The notes beneath the pieces were generated by a model that worked only from the letters and a program-made list of their open reading frames with translations, made no database searches and was not told the DNA's origin. Shown one piece after another: positions 12,036 through 22,254 of a stretch of 44,305 nt of DNA (its first letter is position 1; every line of letters begins with the position of its first letter). The stretch spans positions 1 to 44,305 of the forward strand of contig JAFEEA010000005.1 in the NCBI GenBank assembly GCA_018241335.1, written 5' to 3'. Made by a program: the position numbers and the translations under genes. This DNA comes from Pseudomonadota bacterium. Its GTDB lineage: Bacteria; Pseudomonadota; Alphaproteobacteria; Caulobacterales; Caulobacteraceae.

Positions 12036-13013
12036 CTACCCTGAGTTCGAGGCCCCTCGCAGGGCCCCCGGCGTCGTCTTCGGCGACGTTCCGGTCAACA
12101 GCCGCGCCGGGTCAACGGGGACGCCGCGCAGGCGAACTTCGAAATAGAGCTCGCGGGTGGATTGTCCATCCTTGGGCATGGTTCCCACAACCTGCCCCGC
12201 CGCGACCGATTGTCCGGCCCTTACGCCCAGTTTTCCAAGTCCTGACAACACCATGTGGCATCCGCCCGAAGCGCGCAAGATCACCACCTGTCCCCAGCCG
12301 TTCAGGGGCCCGGCATAGTCCACCACGGCGGCGGCGGGGCTGGCGACAGCGGCGCCGGCCTCCGTGACGTAGGCGACGCCGTGCGACTTCAGGCCATCGG
12401 CCAGGCGCCCGTCGAAGCCGGCCGTCCTCTTTCCGGAGACGGGAGGCGAGAGGTGGGCGGGCGGGGCTTCCGGCGCGGCCGCCGCCGCCGCGGCGCGGGC
12501 GGTAGGGGGCGACAGCACCTCGGCGTCGCTCATCACCCCTTCCAGGCGGCTGCGGCGATCCTCCTGGGCGCTTTCGGCGGCGAAGAGGTCGCCGTTGGCG
12601 GCAGCGGCGCGGCGGCGCACGGCGGCCAGGTTGGCGGCCTCCGCCGAAAGCTCCCGGGCGCGGGCCTCCAGCGCCGGGGCGATGGCCTTGAGCAGAATGG
12701 CGCCGCGGACGGAGTCCTTGACCTCGCCAGGGGCCACCAGCAGGGCCGGCGGCGGCTGGCGGGCGAAAAGCTGCAGGGCGCCCAGGACCTGGGCCAGCTG
12801 GGCGCGGTTGTGGCCGATCCGCGCGGCGAGGTCGGCTTCCTGGACGTTGAGCGCGGCCAGGGTGCGGCGCGCATCGGCGACCCGCCCGCCCGGTTCGGAC
12901 GGCTTGCGCTCGCCCGCCGCCTCGTCCTTGGACGCCGCCCGGCGCGCGGCCCCGGCCGCGACCGCGCCGGTGGCGATCAGGCAGAGGGCGGCGATGGCGA
13001 AGCGGCGGGACAA
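12036..13013 (-). CDS. Degenerate LytM (EnvC/LdpF-like) murein hydrolase activator
   Basis: The 325-residue protein has a signal peptide (1-24), a long alpha-helical coiled-coil-prone region (about 35-160) and a C-terminal LytM/M23 domain (about 190-310). The metal-ligand positions appear lost: where active M23 enzymes have HxGxD the sequence is KSHGVAYVTEAG, and where they have YxHL it is VLSGLGKLG. Such degenerate domains activate amidases rather than cut peptidoglycan, as with EnvC; in Caulobacter the comparable protein is LdpF. Position between rlmH and ctpA matches the alphaproteobacterial order. Whether the protein is a direct orthologue of LdpF needs alignment, so no symbol is given. 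Confidence 0.85.
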   Translation of the reverse strand: MSRRFAIAALCLIATGAVAAGAARRAASKDEAAGERKPSEPGGRVADARRTLAALNVQEADLAARIGHNRAQLAQVLGALQLFARQPPPALLVAPGEVKDSVRGAILLKAIAPALEARARELSAEAANLAAVRRRAAAANGDLFAAESAQEDRRSRLEGVMSDAEVLSPPTARAAAAAAAPEAPPAHLSPPVSGKRTAGFDGRLADGLKSHGVAYVTEAGAAVASPAAAVVDYAGPLNGWGQVVILRASGGCHMVLSGLGKLGVRAGQSVAAGQVVGTMPKDGQSTRELYFEVRLRGVPVDPARLLTGTSPKTTPGALRGASNSG

Positions 13014-13047
13014 GAGGATCCTTGCGCAGGTCAGAAGCGAGGGGCGC

Positions 13048-13512
13048 TCAGTCGCGATGATAGGGCGAGCCGGCCAGGATGGAGACGGCCCGATAGACCT
13101 GTTCGGCCAGCATGGCGCGGACCAGGGCGTGCGGCCAGGTCTGCGGGCCGAACGCCAGGCGTTCGCGAGCCATCTCCAGGATCTGGGCGTCGAGGCCGTC
13201 GGCGCCGCCGATCACAATGGCCAGCCGCCGCACCCCGTCGTCGCGCAGGCGGCCGATCCGGGCGGCGAAGGCGCGCGAGGCCAAGGCCTGGCCGTGCTCG
13301 TCGCAGGCTGCCAGGTGCGCGTCGCCCAGCTTGGCGAGGATGGCCTCCGCCTCGGCGGCCTTGCCGCTCTTGCGGGCCTCGACCTCGACGATCTCCACGG
13401 GGCCCAGGCCCAGCGCGCGGCCCGCCGCGGTGGCGCGGGCGGCGTAGTCGAGCGCCAGCGACGCCTCGGCCATGCGGCCCAGCTTGCCGACGCAGATCAG
13501 GGAGATACGCAA
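13048..13512 (-). CDS. rlmH: 23S rRNA pseudouridine-1915 N3-methyltransferase
   Basis: RlmH is a SPOUT methyltransferase that modifies pseudouridine 1915 in helix 69 of 23S rRNA, using assembled 70S ribosomes. The 154-residue protein matches the family length. The N-terminus MRISLICVGKL, the AdoMet-binding knot segments AIVIGGADGLDA (around 97-108) and the C-terminal LVRAMLAEQVYRAVSILAG, ending with SPYHRD, are all diagnostic. The gene follows rsfS by 31 bases on the same strand, a pairing conserved across bacteria, and lies upstream of the LytM factor gene. Confidence 0.96.
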   Translation of the reverse strand: MRISLICVGKLGRMAEASLALDYAARATAAGRALGLGPVEIVEVEARKSGKAAEAEAILAKLGDAHLAACDEHGQALASRAFAARIGRLRDDGVRRLAIVIGGADGLDAQILEMARERLAFGPQTWPHALVRAMLAEQVYRAVSILAGSPYHRD

Positions 13513-13543
13513 ACGCCGACCGTTCCGAACCGCCGTGGCGGCG

Positions 13544-13996
13544 TCAGTTGGCCGCCGCGCGGGAGGGCGGCTCGACCGACCAGATCTTCTCGATGTTGTA
13601 GAAGGCGCGCACTTCCGGACGGAACAGGTGCACGATCACATCGCCGGCGTCGATCAGGACCCAGTCGCAATGCGGCATGCCCTCGACCCGCGCCTTGCCG
13701 TAGCCATGCTCCTTGAGCATGCGCAGCACGTGGTCGGCCATGGCGCCGACATGGCGGTGCGAGCGCCCCGACGCGACGATCATGCCGTCGGCCACGGAGC
13801 TCTTGTCTTTCAGGTCGATGTAGACGACGTCCTGCGCCTTTTCATCGTCAAGGCGTTGCAGGATAAGGGTTTCCAGGCCGACTTGGCCGGACTGGTCCTC
13901 TTCGGAGGGCTCGTCACGGACGGGCGCCTCTTGCGCGCTCAGCGCAGGTTCACGGTTCAGCGGGATGCTCCCTCGGTGGCTCTCGCAATTAGGCAC
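13544..13996 (-). CDS. rsfS: Ribosomal silencing factor RsfS
   Basis: RsfS binds uL14 on the large ribosomal subunit and blocks subunit joining, lowering translation under starvation. The conserved domain is complete: ILQRLDDEKAQDVVYIDL, ADGMIVASGRSHRHVGAMAD, WVLIDAGDVIVHLFRPEVR and FYNIEKIW. The start is uncertain because no ATG precedes the domain. A GTG at 13996 (used here, 150 residues) has a weak TAGG just before it, while a CTG at 13960 has a well-spaced GAGGGAG seven bases upstream and would give 138 residues. It lies between nadD and rlmH on one strand, the usual order. Confidence 0.9.
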   Translation of the reverse strand: MPNCESHRGSIPLNREPALSAQEAPVRDEPSEEDQSGQVGLETLILQRLDDEKAQDVVYIDLKDKSSVADGMIVASGRSHRHVGAMADHVLRMLKEHGYGKARVEGMPHCDWVLIDAGDVIVHLFRPEVRAFYNIEKIWSVEPPSRAAAN

Positions 13997-14019
13997 CCTA
14001 TCACAAAGGGCCGATCCGG

Positions 14020-14691
14020 TCAGGGGGAAAGTGTGTGGCTCTTGACCGGGCGAGTGCGGCGCAGGGCCGTGGACGAGGCGAAGTGCAGCGGGCCGCGCAG
14101 GTAGACCCACGCCGGCGGCTTGCGAAACGGTAAGGTGCGGGCCGCCGCCGACGGGATGCGGGCGTGGGAAAAGCGCCGCGCGGCGGGAGAAAATCGGCTC
14201 TTCAGCGCGATCCAGGGGCGCGAGACCACGGCCACCGGCGTCGTCCGCATGATCTGGGTCCAGCCCCGCCAGCGGTGGAAGGTGGCCAGGCTGTCGGCGC
14301 CCATGATCCACACGAAGTGGACGCCCGGAAAACGGGCCTTGAGCGCGCGTAGGGTGTCGATCGTGTATTGCGAGCCCAGCCGCGTCTCGGCGTCCGAGAC
14401 GATCATCGACGGCCCCTCGGCGTAGCGCAGGGCGCCCCACAGGCGGCGGGTCAGGGCGTCGGTCTCGTGGCTGGGCTTGAGGGGGTTCTGGGGCGAGACC
14501 AGCCAGATCACCCGGTCGAGACCCAGGCGACGCAGGGCTGTCTCGGCGACGTGGGCGTGGCCTTCGTGGGCCGGGTTGAACGAGCCGCCATAGAGGCCGA
14601 CCTTCATGCCGGGGGCCAGGTGGAAGTCCAGGCGAAGGCCCCCCGGCCGCCCCGACCTGGGGGTCAATCTGGCCGGACCGGCGAACCACAT
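14020..14691 (-). CDS. nadD: Nicotinate-nucleotide adenylyltransferase
   Basis: NadD joins ATP and nicotinate mononucleotide to form deamido-NAD in NAD synthesis. The 223-residue protein shows the nucleotidyltransferase start VGLYGGSFNPAHEGHAHV (about 31-48, with the GSFNP and HxGH motifs), then WLVSPQNPLKP and the later FVWIMGADSLATFHRW. The ISSTxxR motif usual near the C-terminus appears altered to FASSTALRR. The ATG at 14691 has a purine-rich GGGGAAG upstream; a shorter form could start at the ATG at 14607 directly before the first strand, but that one lacks a ribosome-binding site. It heads the nadD-rsfS-rlmH string. Confidence 0.95.
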   Translation of the reverse strand: MWFAGPARLTPRSGRPGGLRLDFHLAPGMKVGLYGGSFNPAHEGHAHVAETALRRLGLDRVIWLVSPQNPLKPSHETDALTRRLWGALRYAEGPSMIVSDAETRLGSQYTIDTLRALKARFPGVHFVWIMGADSLATFHRWRGWTQIMRTTPVAVVSRPWIALKSRFSPAARRFSHARIPSAAARTLPFRKPPAWVYLRGPLHFASSTALRRTRPVKSHTLSP

Positions 14692-14810
14692 GGCCTGCTT
14701 CCCCCTCGGCGGCCGAGGCCGGCGATTTGCTCAACTTGAGCCTTACCTAGTGGGTTTTCGAGCCGCGGCAAATGGCGACGCCGGGGAACGTTCCCGGACG
14801 GACCATCCGC

Positions 14811-17041
<2,231 letters not shown>

Positions 17042-17491
17042 CTACCCTTCCAGCGCGACGATCATCTCCACCCGCGGCGCGTGCCGCCCGCCCTCGAACG
17101 CGGCGTTCAGGAAGGCGTCGACGATGTCGAGCGCCAGGCCCTCGCCCACCACCCGCGCGCCCAGGGCCAGCATGTTGGCGTCGTTGTGCTGGCGGATCAT
17201 GCGGGCCGAGAAGGTGTCGGCGCAGACGCCGCAACGGACGCCCTTCACCTTGTTGGCCGCCATCATGATGCCCTGGCCGGTGCCGCAGAGGATGATGCCG
17301 AGCTGGCAGTCGCCGGAGGCGACCCGCCGCGCCGCCGCCTCGCCGTGCTGGGGATAGGGCGTGCTCTCGGGCGTGGTCGGCCCGATGTCGACCACCTCGA
17401 AGCCCCGCGCCGCGACATGGGCGGCGACGGCGAGCCGCAGCGGGATGGCGGCGTGGTCGCTTGAGAGGACGATGCGGGTCTTGGCGGTCAT
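17042..17491 (-). CDS. rpiB: Ribose 5-phosphate isomerase B
   Basis: RpiB interconverts ribose 5-phosphate and ribulose 5-phosphate in the pentose phosphate pathway. The 149-residue protein matches the RpiB/LacAB family: the SSDHAA motif at 9-14, CGTGQGIMMAANKVKGVRCG with the active-site cysteine, and the later RQHNDANMLALGARVV. The start at 17491 puts the conserved strand IVLSSDHAA at its usual place; the longer open frame upstream is Arg/Pro-rich shadow. It is divergent from the dioxygenase gene at 17695 and lies upstream of obgE on the same strand. Some family members act on allose 6-phosphate; that alternative cannot be excluded. Confidence 0.92.
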   Translation of the reverse strand: MTAKTRIVLSSDHAAIPLRLAVAAHVAARGFEVVDIGPTTPESTPYPQHGEAAARRVASGDCQLGIILCGTGQGIMMAANKVKGVRCGVCADTFSARMIRQHNDANMLALGARVVGEGLALDIVDAFLNAAFEGGRHAPRVEMIVALEG

Positions 17492-17694
17492 TGAAGGCTC
17501 GTCACGTTCGCCCGGTCGGCGCGAAGCCGGAGCCGACCGGGATTGGGGCCTGTCGCCAGGCGGGTCTCGCGGCGTTCGAAGCACAGCCCGCCCGTCCTGC
17601 CAAGATCGCCGTGGCGCGGGCGCCGGCTTTTCGCCCAATGCTTCCTTAACCGAACCGGCCTTGCATGGGCCGACGCTCCACCTAAGGCTCCGCC

Positions 17695-18639
17695 ATGGCC
17701 GCCGCCGCCCGCAAGACCGCCCCCGCCGCCCAATCCGCGACCTCGCCCACCCGCGACTTCATCGACCACGGCTACCACGTGTTCCCGAACGGCGTGGACC
17801 CGGGCGCGGCGACGCGGCTGCTGACGCGGCTCAAGGCCACCCGAGACTGGGACTCCCGCCTGTTCCTGACCGAGGCCGAGTTCGACGCCGACCCCCAGTA
17901 CGTGGGCGTGAACCCCAAGCCCGGCCGCAACCTGCTGGAGGGCCTGGACGACGACCTGGCCTTCGTCGAGCGCGACGGCGCCATCGTCTCGGCCCTGACC
18001 GAGCTGCTGGGCGAGGGCTATGAGCTGATGAACCGCAAGGTGGTCTGCGGCGTGCCGGCCAAGTCCGTGCCGGCCTGGCTGAAGGCCCGCATCACCGACA
18101 ACCCGGTCAACAACCTGGGCGCCTATGTGAAGCCGCAGTACCGGGACGTGACCTATTTCTACGGCATCGACTTCCACCAGGACCTGATCGACTTCAAGGA
18201 CCGGGAGGCCGACTTCATCACCCTCTATGTCTACATCCACCCGGTGACGCGCCACGACGCGCCCCTGTTCCTGCTGGAGGACAGCCACCGCCTGGGGGCG
18301 ACGGTGTTCCCGCACGACCTGGAAAAGAACGCCGAGGGCTGGCTGTATCGTGACGGCAAGGGCGGCTGGGTCCAGACGGCCCAGAAGCTGCTGGTGGGCG
18401 ACACCGGCTACGCGGCGATGTGGCACGCCTGCACCCTGCACGGCACCCAGCCCGACGCGGCCGACAACGAGCGCCTGTCCCTGCGCTACCTCTACGCCAA
18501 GGCGCCGGGCGCGCGGGGCGTGGGCATCGACGCCGTCAACGCCAGCCTCAAGGGCCCGATCGCCCTCGCCTCCACCCGCCAGGACCTCGACGCCCGCGGC
18601 GCCGCGCGGGTGAAGGCCAACAGCGTCAACAAGGCGTAG
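17695..18639 (+). CDS. PhyH-like Fe(II)/2-oxoglutarate dioxygenase
   Basis: The 314-residue protein resembles the phytanoyl-CoA dioxygenase (PhyH) group of iron/2-oxoglutarate oxygenases. It has FIDHGYHVFPNGVDPGAATR near the N-terminus (the usual gap-closing strand), a HxD pair in GIDFHQDLIDFKDREADF, the downstream strand FITLYVYIHPV and DAPLFLLEDSHRLG. The distal His is in CTLHGTQPDAADNERLSLR, where the following Arg would bind 2-oxoglutarate. The first 18 residues are Ala-rich and probably disordered. The substrate is unknown; halogen- or sugar-related hydroxylation roles occur in the family. It stands alone, divergent from rpiB and convergent with the OsmC-family gene. Confidence 0.8.
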   Translation: MAAAARKTAPAAQSATSPTRDFIDHGYHVFPNGVDPGAATRLLTRLKATRDWDSRLFLTEAEFDADPQYVGVNPKPGRNLLEGLDDDLAFVERDGAIVSALTELLGEGYELMNRKVVCGVPAKSVPAWLKARITDNPVNNLGAYVKPQYRDVTYFYGIDFHQDLIDFKDREADFITLYVYIHPVTRHDAPLFLLEDSHRLGATVFPHDLEKNAEGWLYRDGKGGWVQTAQKLLVGDTGYAAMWHACTLHGTQPDAADNERLSLRYLYAKAPGARGVGIDAVNASLKGPIALASTRQDLDARGAARVKANSVNKA

Positions 18640-18658
18640 ATCTTAGCCCCTCCCAAAA

Positions 18659-18799
18659 CCCGCTCACCCCGGCGAGGGCCGGGGCCCAGGAAAGCCTCGC
18701 CGCTACCAGGACTCGTGGGGTATCGGCCATGGTCGCAGCGGGGGCCGGTGGACACCTGATGGGCCGCCCTGGGCCCCGGCCTTCGCCGGGGTGAGCGGG
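18659..18799. repeat. Paired REP-like palindromes, inverted
   Basis: A 30-base unit at 18661-18690 (CGCTCACCCCGGCGAGGGCC then GGGGCCCAGG) recurs in inverted orientation at 18768-18799, differing at few positions, about 77 bases away. Each copy is itself palindromic around CCCCGGC-GCCGGGG. The pair fills the space between two convergent genes and could form a long cruciform or a bidirectional RNA hairpin. The CCCCGGCGAAGGCCGGGG type is a dispersed element in Caulobacter-like genomes. Confidence 0.75.
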
Positions 18800-18854
18800 T
18801 GTGGTGGGGGGGCGCTGGGTGCTGGGCGCTGGGTGCTGGGTGTGGGCGCAACCC

Positions 18855-19313
18855 TCAGCGCGGCTCGACCACCACCTCGCTGGTCACGGAATTGGCCAGG
18901 AAGCATTCCTCGTGCGCGCGGTGGTGTAGGTGGGCCAGTTCCTCGGCCGTCGGCGCCTTGCCCTCGAATGTCGCCGCCGGGCGCAGCACCACCCTGGTCA
19001 TCACCAGCTTGCCGTCGGCGCGCTTGTCGAGCGCCCCCTCGGCCTCGTCGCGATAGGTCGCCACCGAGAAGCCGGCGCGCGCGGCGACGTCCAGGAACCA
19101 CAGCATGTGGCACTGGCTGAGGGCGGCGGTGAACGCCGCCTCGGGGTCCATGGCGTCGGCCCGCGACCAGGGCGCGCGCACGATGTGCGGCGAGGCCGAG
19201 CCGGGGATCACGGTCCCGCCGCCCAGGGTGACGGTGTGCTCGCGGCTGTAGCGATGCCTGAGGAAGTCCTCGCCCGCGAAGGCCCAGTCGATGGTGGCGT
19301 GATAGGTGCTCAT
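18855..19313 (-). CDS. OsmC family protein
   Basis: The 152-residue protein is an OsmC/Ohr-fold protein, a family of cysteine-based peroxidases acting on organic hydroperoxides. Recognisable features are the N-terminal YHATIDWAFAGEDFLRHRYS, the PEAAFTAALSQCHMLWFLDV helix carrying the conserved Cys in SQCHML, and VTSEVVVEP at the C-terminus. A second cysteine occurs in HEECFLANS near residue 137, in the place expected for the resolving Cys of the YhfA/OsmC-like group. Expected to be cytoplasmic and to detoxify lipid peroxides; this is family inference. It is the last gene on this strand before the REP pair. Confidence 0.85.
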   Translation of the reverse strand: MSTYHATIDWAFAGEDFLRHRYSREHTVTLGGGTVIPGSASPHIVRAPWSRADAMDPEAAFTAALSQCHMLWFLDVAARAGFSVATYRDEAEGALDKRADGKLVMTRVVLRPAATFEGKAPTAEELAHLHHRAHEECFLANSVTSEVVVEPR

Positions 19314-19353
19314 GGCCCGGCCTTCTAGCGCGCCGGCGCGCGCCTGTCCCGCA

Positions 19354-19390
19354 ACCCGCTCACCCCGGCTTCCGCCGGGGGTGAGCGGGA
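19354..19390. repeat. REP-like hairpin, single copy
   Basis: CCCGCTCACCCC (19355-19366) pairs with GGGGTGAGCGGG (19378-19389) across a GC-rich loop that extends the stem. It shares the CGCTCACCCCGGC core with the paired repeats at 18659-18799. It lies 9 bases downstream of the stop of the coiled-coil protein gene, where it could help end transcription or protect the 3' end. Confidence 0.75.
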
Positions 19391-19398
19391 GGTGGGGA

Positions 19399-20133
19399 TC
19401 AGGGCGGGTGGAGGTCGGGCGGGTGGAGGTCGGGCGGGCGGCCGGCGGGGCCGGCGGCGGCGCGGGCGGCGCGGTGGCGGGGGCGCCATTCGGCTTGCGG
19501 GGCGGCGTAGGGCGAGCCCGGGGGGCGCGTCAGGCATTCCTCGATCGCCCAGTCCTGGGACTCGAAGAGATCGGCGTCGAAGACGAGGCCGAGGTAGGCC
19601 AGGGCCTCTTCCAGGACGCCCCCCACGGGGCGGGCCAGGACGTCGGCGTCGGCCTGCTCGAACAGCCAGTCGACGCCGCGGTCGAACAGGCGTTCGGTCT
19701 CCGGCCGCTCGCGGCGCTCCGCCCGGATGGCGAGGCCGAGGCCCTTGATCAGGGTGTCGCGGCGCTGGCCGACGCTGGCGCGGCGGGCCGTCTCGGCGGC
19801 CTCGTGGTCCGCCAGCCGCCGGCCGACGTCGGCCACGACGCCCGCCTCGATCTTGGCCTCCAGCATCAGGGCCAGGCGCACGGCGCGGTTGGCGCGGTCG
19901 AAGGCGAGGGAGGCGGCGTTGATGGCCCCGGCCGTGGCGGCCTCAGCCTCCGGCGTCTCGTCCTCCCGCTCGGCCAGGCGCAGCAGCCGCCGCTCCAGGG
20001 CCTCGGCCACCCGCTCGCAACGCGCAGCCATCCGCTCCAGCAGCGCGAGCTGGCGCCCGGCCGGGTCGGCCTGGGCCAGGTCACCCTGGGCCAGGCCGTC
20101 GTCGGCCGGGAGGGGCGGCGGGGACGAGAACAT
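19399..20133 (-). CDS. Hypothetical helical protein
   Basis: I do not recognise this 244-residue protein. It is mostly alpha-helical, rich in Arg, Ala and Glu with heptad-like stretches (for example RMAARCERVAEALERRLLRL and the AFDRANRAVRLALMLEAKIE region), so a coiled coil of about 120 residues is likely. A central segment near the C-terminus (FESQDWAIEECLTRPPGSPY) looks more globular. The last residues repeat PDLHP twice, encoded by a 15-base direct repeat at about 19408-19438. The ATG at 20133 is preferred because upstream codons are unlike the rest. It is transcribed away from the defence operon, whose last gene ends at 20314. Confidence 0.6.
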   Translation of the reverse strand: MFSSPPPLPADDGLAQGDLAQADPAGRQLALLERMAARCERVAEALERRLLRLAEREDETPEAEAATAGAINAASLAFDRANRAVRLALMLEAKIEAGVVADVGRRLADHEAAETARRASVGQRRDTLIKGLGLAIRAERRERPETERLFDRGVDWLFEQADADVLARPVGGVLEEALAYLGLVFDADLFESQDWAIEECLTRPPGSPYAAPQAEWRPRHRAARAAAGPAGRPPDLHPPDLHPP

Positions 20134-20313
20134 AGACGGAACTTGTGGCGGATTCGCACGCGGGGCAAGCGATGGGGGGCAAGAACTTCGTTGTGGCAAT
20201 TGCTGACGTTGGTGCTCGTCCGACAAAGCGAAGTTCGGAGGAGGGGCGCCGAGCACCCACGCCGCACCAAACCTTACAGGTTGATCTGCTCGGAGTTCTT
20301 CCGCTGCCCGAAC

Positions 20314-22254
20314 TTACGGGCCGCTATAGTACGAAATCAGCGGCGGGTGCTCAGGATCGCTTTCGGTCATTAGGCGATCGACGAAGGCGAGCGGGCTTTC
20401 CGGAGCCGGCGGCACGAGGAGCTGATCCACGATAACGAACTGGTGGTGCCGCAGATCCGTCTCGGCGACCTCATAGAGGTACTTGTAGAAAGCGGTCACC
20501 AGCTCGGGATTGATGTCGGGCGTGATGTTCTTCAGGGGCGTGTCGATGATCAGCAGCGACGGCACCGGCATGTCTCTTTGAGCCGCCGTCCGATGCAGCG
20601 CCAAGGCAAAGCAAATCGTGAACAACGTCTTCTTGCCACCGCTTCCGGCCGTGAAGAAGCTGTAGGCCATCGACTCGTCGCCTTCGGGCCATATCTCCGG
20701 GATCAGCGTACGGCGGTTAATGTTGACCAGGTCGTTTGGACCCACGCCCGGCACGCGCGTGGCGATGAGGGCCTCAAGGAAATTGGCGGCCAAGGCCCGG
20801 AAATTCTCATCCGCCTTCCCGAGCCTCATCTGCTCGTCGCGAATTTGACGCTCGAGCCGGGTGATCGTCTCGGACAGCTTGTCGGCTTCGGCGAGCATGT
20901 CGGCGACAGCTCCGGGCATCGCCTTCACGCGGTTGAGAAAGCGAATTCTTTCCTCGATTTCCGCCAGCTCGCGTTCAGCCTGTCGAGAGCGCGCGGCGCG
21001 GTCGGTCTCGTAGCTTCCAAGAAGCTCGGTGACCTCACGGTCAAGGCGGTCCTTGTCAGCCACAAGACGGGCGATGCGCTCGATCTGCCGCTTGCGGGCG
21101 ATGGCATGACGGCGCAATGCCTGCTCGATGTCGGAAAGCCGCGCTTCGAGATCGTGCGCTATGCTAGCCGGGTTGATGTCTTCGCCCGAGGGCACGATGA
21201 CCTGTAGGCAGAGATAGCAGCTGCCTTCTTGGGCACGATGGGAATCGATCGACTGACCGCATTGCGGACAATTGTCGAAACTGCTGCCAGCTAGGACCGA
21301 CCGCGCCCGATCCGCACGCGCGACCTTGAACTTCATCGACATCAGTTCGGCGCGCAGCTCCTTCTGGTCGTTCAGCCGGCGGTTGAGATCCTCAAGGGTT
21401 TCGCTTTCGGCATTGAGTTGATCCGACATTTGCCGGAGACGGGCGCGTTGTTCATCAACGAAGTGTGTCTGGTTGAAGAACACGGTGGCGCTTCCGGCTA
21501 GCGTCGTCCTGACTTCCGCCATGCGGGCATGGTTCTTTTGAATTTCCCCATCGATCTGGGAGTCGGACGCAAAGCCAAACTGCGCCAAGAATTCGCGGAT
21601 GCGTTCAGCCGCCTCGGTTTTCGAACGCTGGTCGGATCTGGCTTGATCGAACTCCGCATGCAGCGTGCTCAGACGCTCACTGTAATAGCCGGTGAAGAAG
21701 TTGAGCGCGTCCTTGCTCTTTTCAGCCAATACCGGCTGCCCCAGTCGGAAGAATGAGGAGTCCAGCTCTTCCTGCTCAAGGTAGCAAAACTTCAGCAAAT
21801 CCCTGAAACTGAGCCGAACCATGGGTGAGTCATCGTCCCCGGTGCGCTTACGCACCCGGATGATGGGGTAACCCAGCAGGCGAAAGATCAGATCGCTCAG
21901 GTTGACGACATCGTCGCCGTATACGACTGGGCCATCGCCCTTGGCTCTCACCTGCAAGCTGATTGGCTCTCCATCGTCCTCGATCCAGGACACGCGAGCA
22001 AACCCCTCGCCCTTGGCGCGCTCGATCAGAACGTCTCGCTCACCAACGGTGAGGGTGAGCTGTACCGACAAGAGCTCCCGCTGCACGGCCGTGGTAAGCT
22101 CCAGGGTGCCGCCCAGGCAAAAATCCACCAAACGCGCGATGGTGGACTTTCCGAGGCTGAGGGTGCCGTGAATGAAGGTGATGTTTCCGCCGAACCGAAC
22201 GATCTCCTCGCTCTTGCGGCAGTAAAGCTTGAGAGTTTGCAGATGGATTTTCAT
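20314..22254 (-). CDS. lmuB: Lamassu LmuB / ABC-3C Rad50-like ATPase
   Basis: This 646-residue protein is an SMC/Rad50-type ABC ATPase. The Walker A motif is GTLSLGKS (30-37); a coiled coil runs through about 200-490; a hook contains two CxxC pairs (Cys329/332 in NCPQCGQS and Cys346/349 in CYLC). A signature-like AGSGGKK is at 536-542, and the Walker B strand reads SLLIIDTPLKN with Asp571 followed by Thr where most ABC ATPases have Glu. Length and order match LmuB/DdmC, the DNA-sensing ATPase of Lamassu defence. The ATG overlaps the middle-component stop by four bases (ATGA). In Lamassu systems this ATPase is thought to sense foreign DNA and release the nuclease. Confidence 0.85.
   Translation of the reverse strand: MKIHLQTLKLYCRKSEEIVRFGGNITFIHGTLSLGKSTIARLVDFCLGGTLELTTAVQRELLSVQLTLTVGERDVLIERAKGEGFARVSWIEDDGEPISLQVRAKGDGPVVYGDDVVNLSDLIFRLLGYPIIRVRKRTGDDDSPMVRLSFRDLLKFCYLEQEELDSSFFRLGQPVLAEKSKDALNFFTGYYSERLSTLHAEFDQARSDQRSKTEAAERIREFLAQFGFASDSQIDGEIQKNHARMAEVRTTLAGSATVFFNQTHFVDEQRARLRQMSDQLNAESETLEDLNRRLNDQKELRAELMSMKFKVARADRARSVLAGSSFDNCPQCGQSIDSHRAQEGSCYLCLQVIVPSGEDINPASIAHDLEARLSDIEQALRRHAIARKRQIERIARLVADKDRLDREVTELLGSYETDRAARSRQAERELAEIEERIRFLNRVKAMPGAVADMLAEADKLSETITRLERQIRDEQMRLGKADENFRALAANFLEALIATRVPGVGPNDLVNINRRTLIPEIWPEGDESMAYSFFTAGSGGKKTLFTICFALALHRTAAQRDMPVPSLLIIDTPLKNITPDINPELVTAFYKYLYEVAETDLRHHQFVIVDQLLVPPAPESPLAFVDRLMTESDPEHPPLISYYSGP

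Noticed and set aside
14784..14795. GGGAACGTTCCC palindrome between proB and nadD as an operator
   Set aside because: A single 12-base palindrome in GC-rich DNA without a regulator or promoter context is too weak to list as a feature.
20134..20313. tRNA or attachment site at the downstream edge of the defence operon
   Set aside because: No cloverleaf, direct repeat or integrase gene was seen; only a weak CAAACC-TTAC-AGGTTG hairpin is present.
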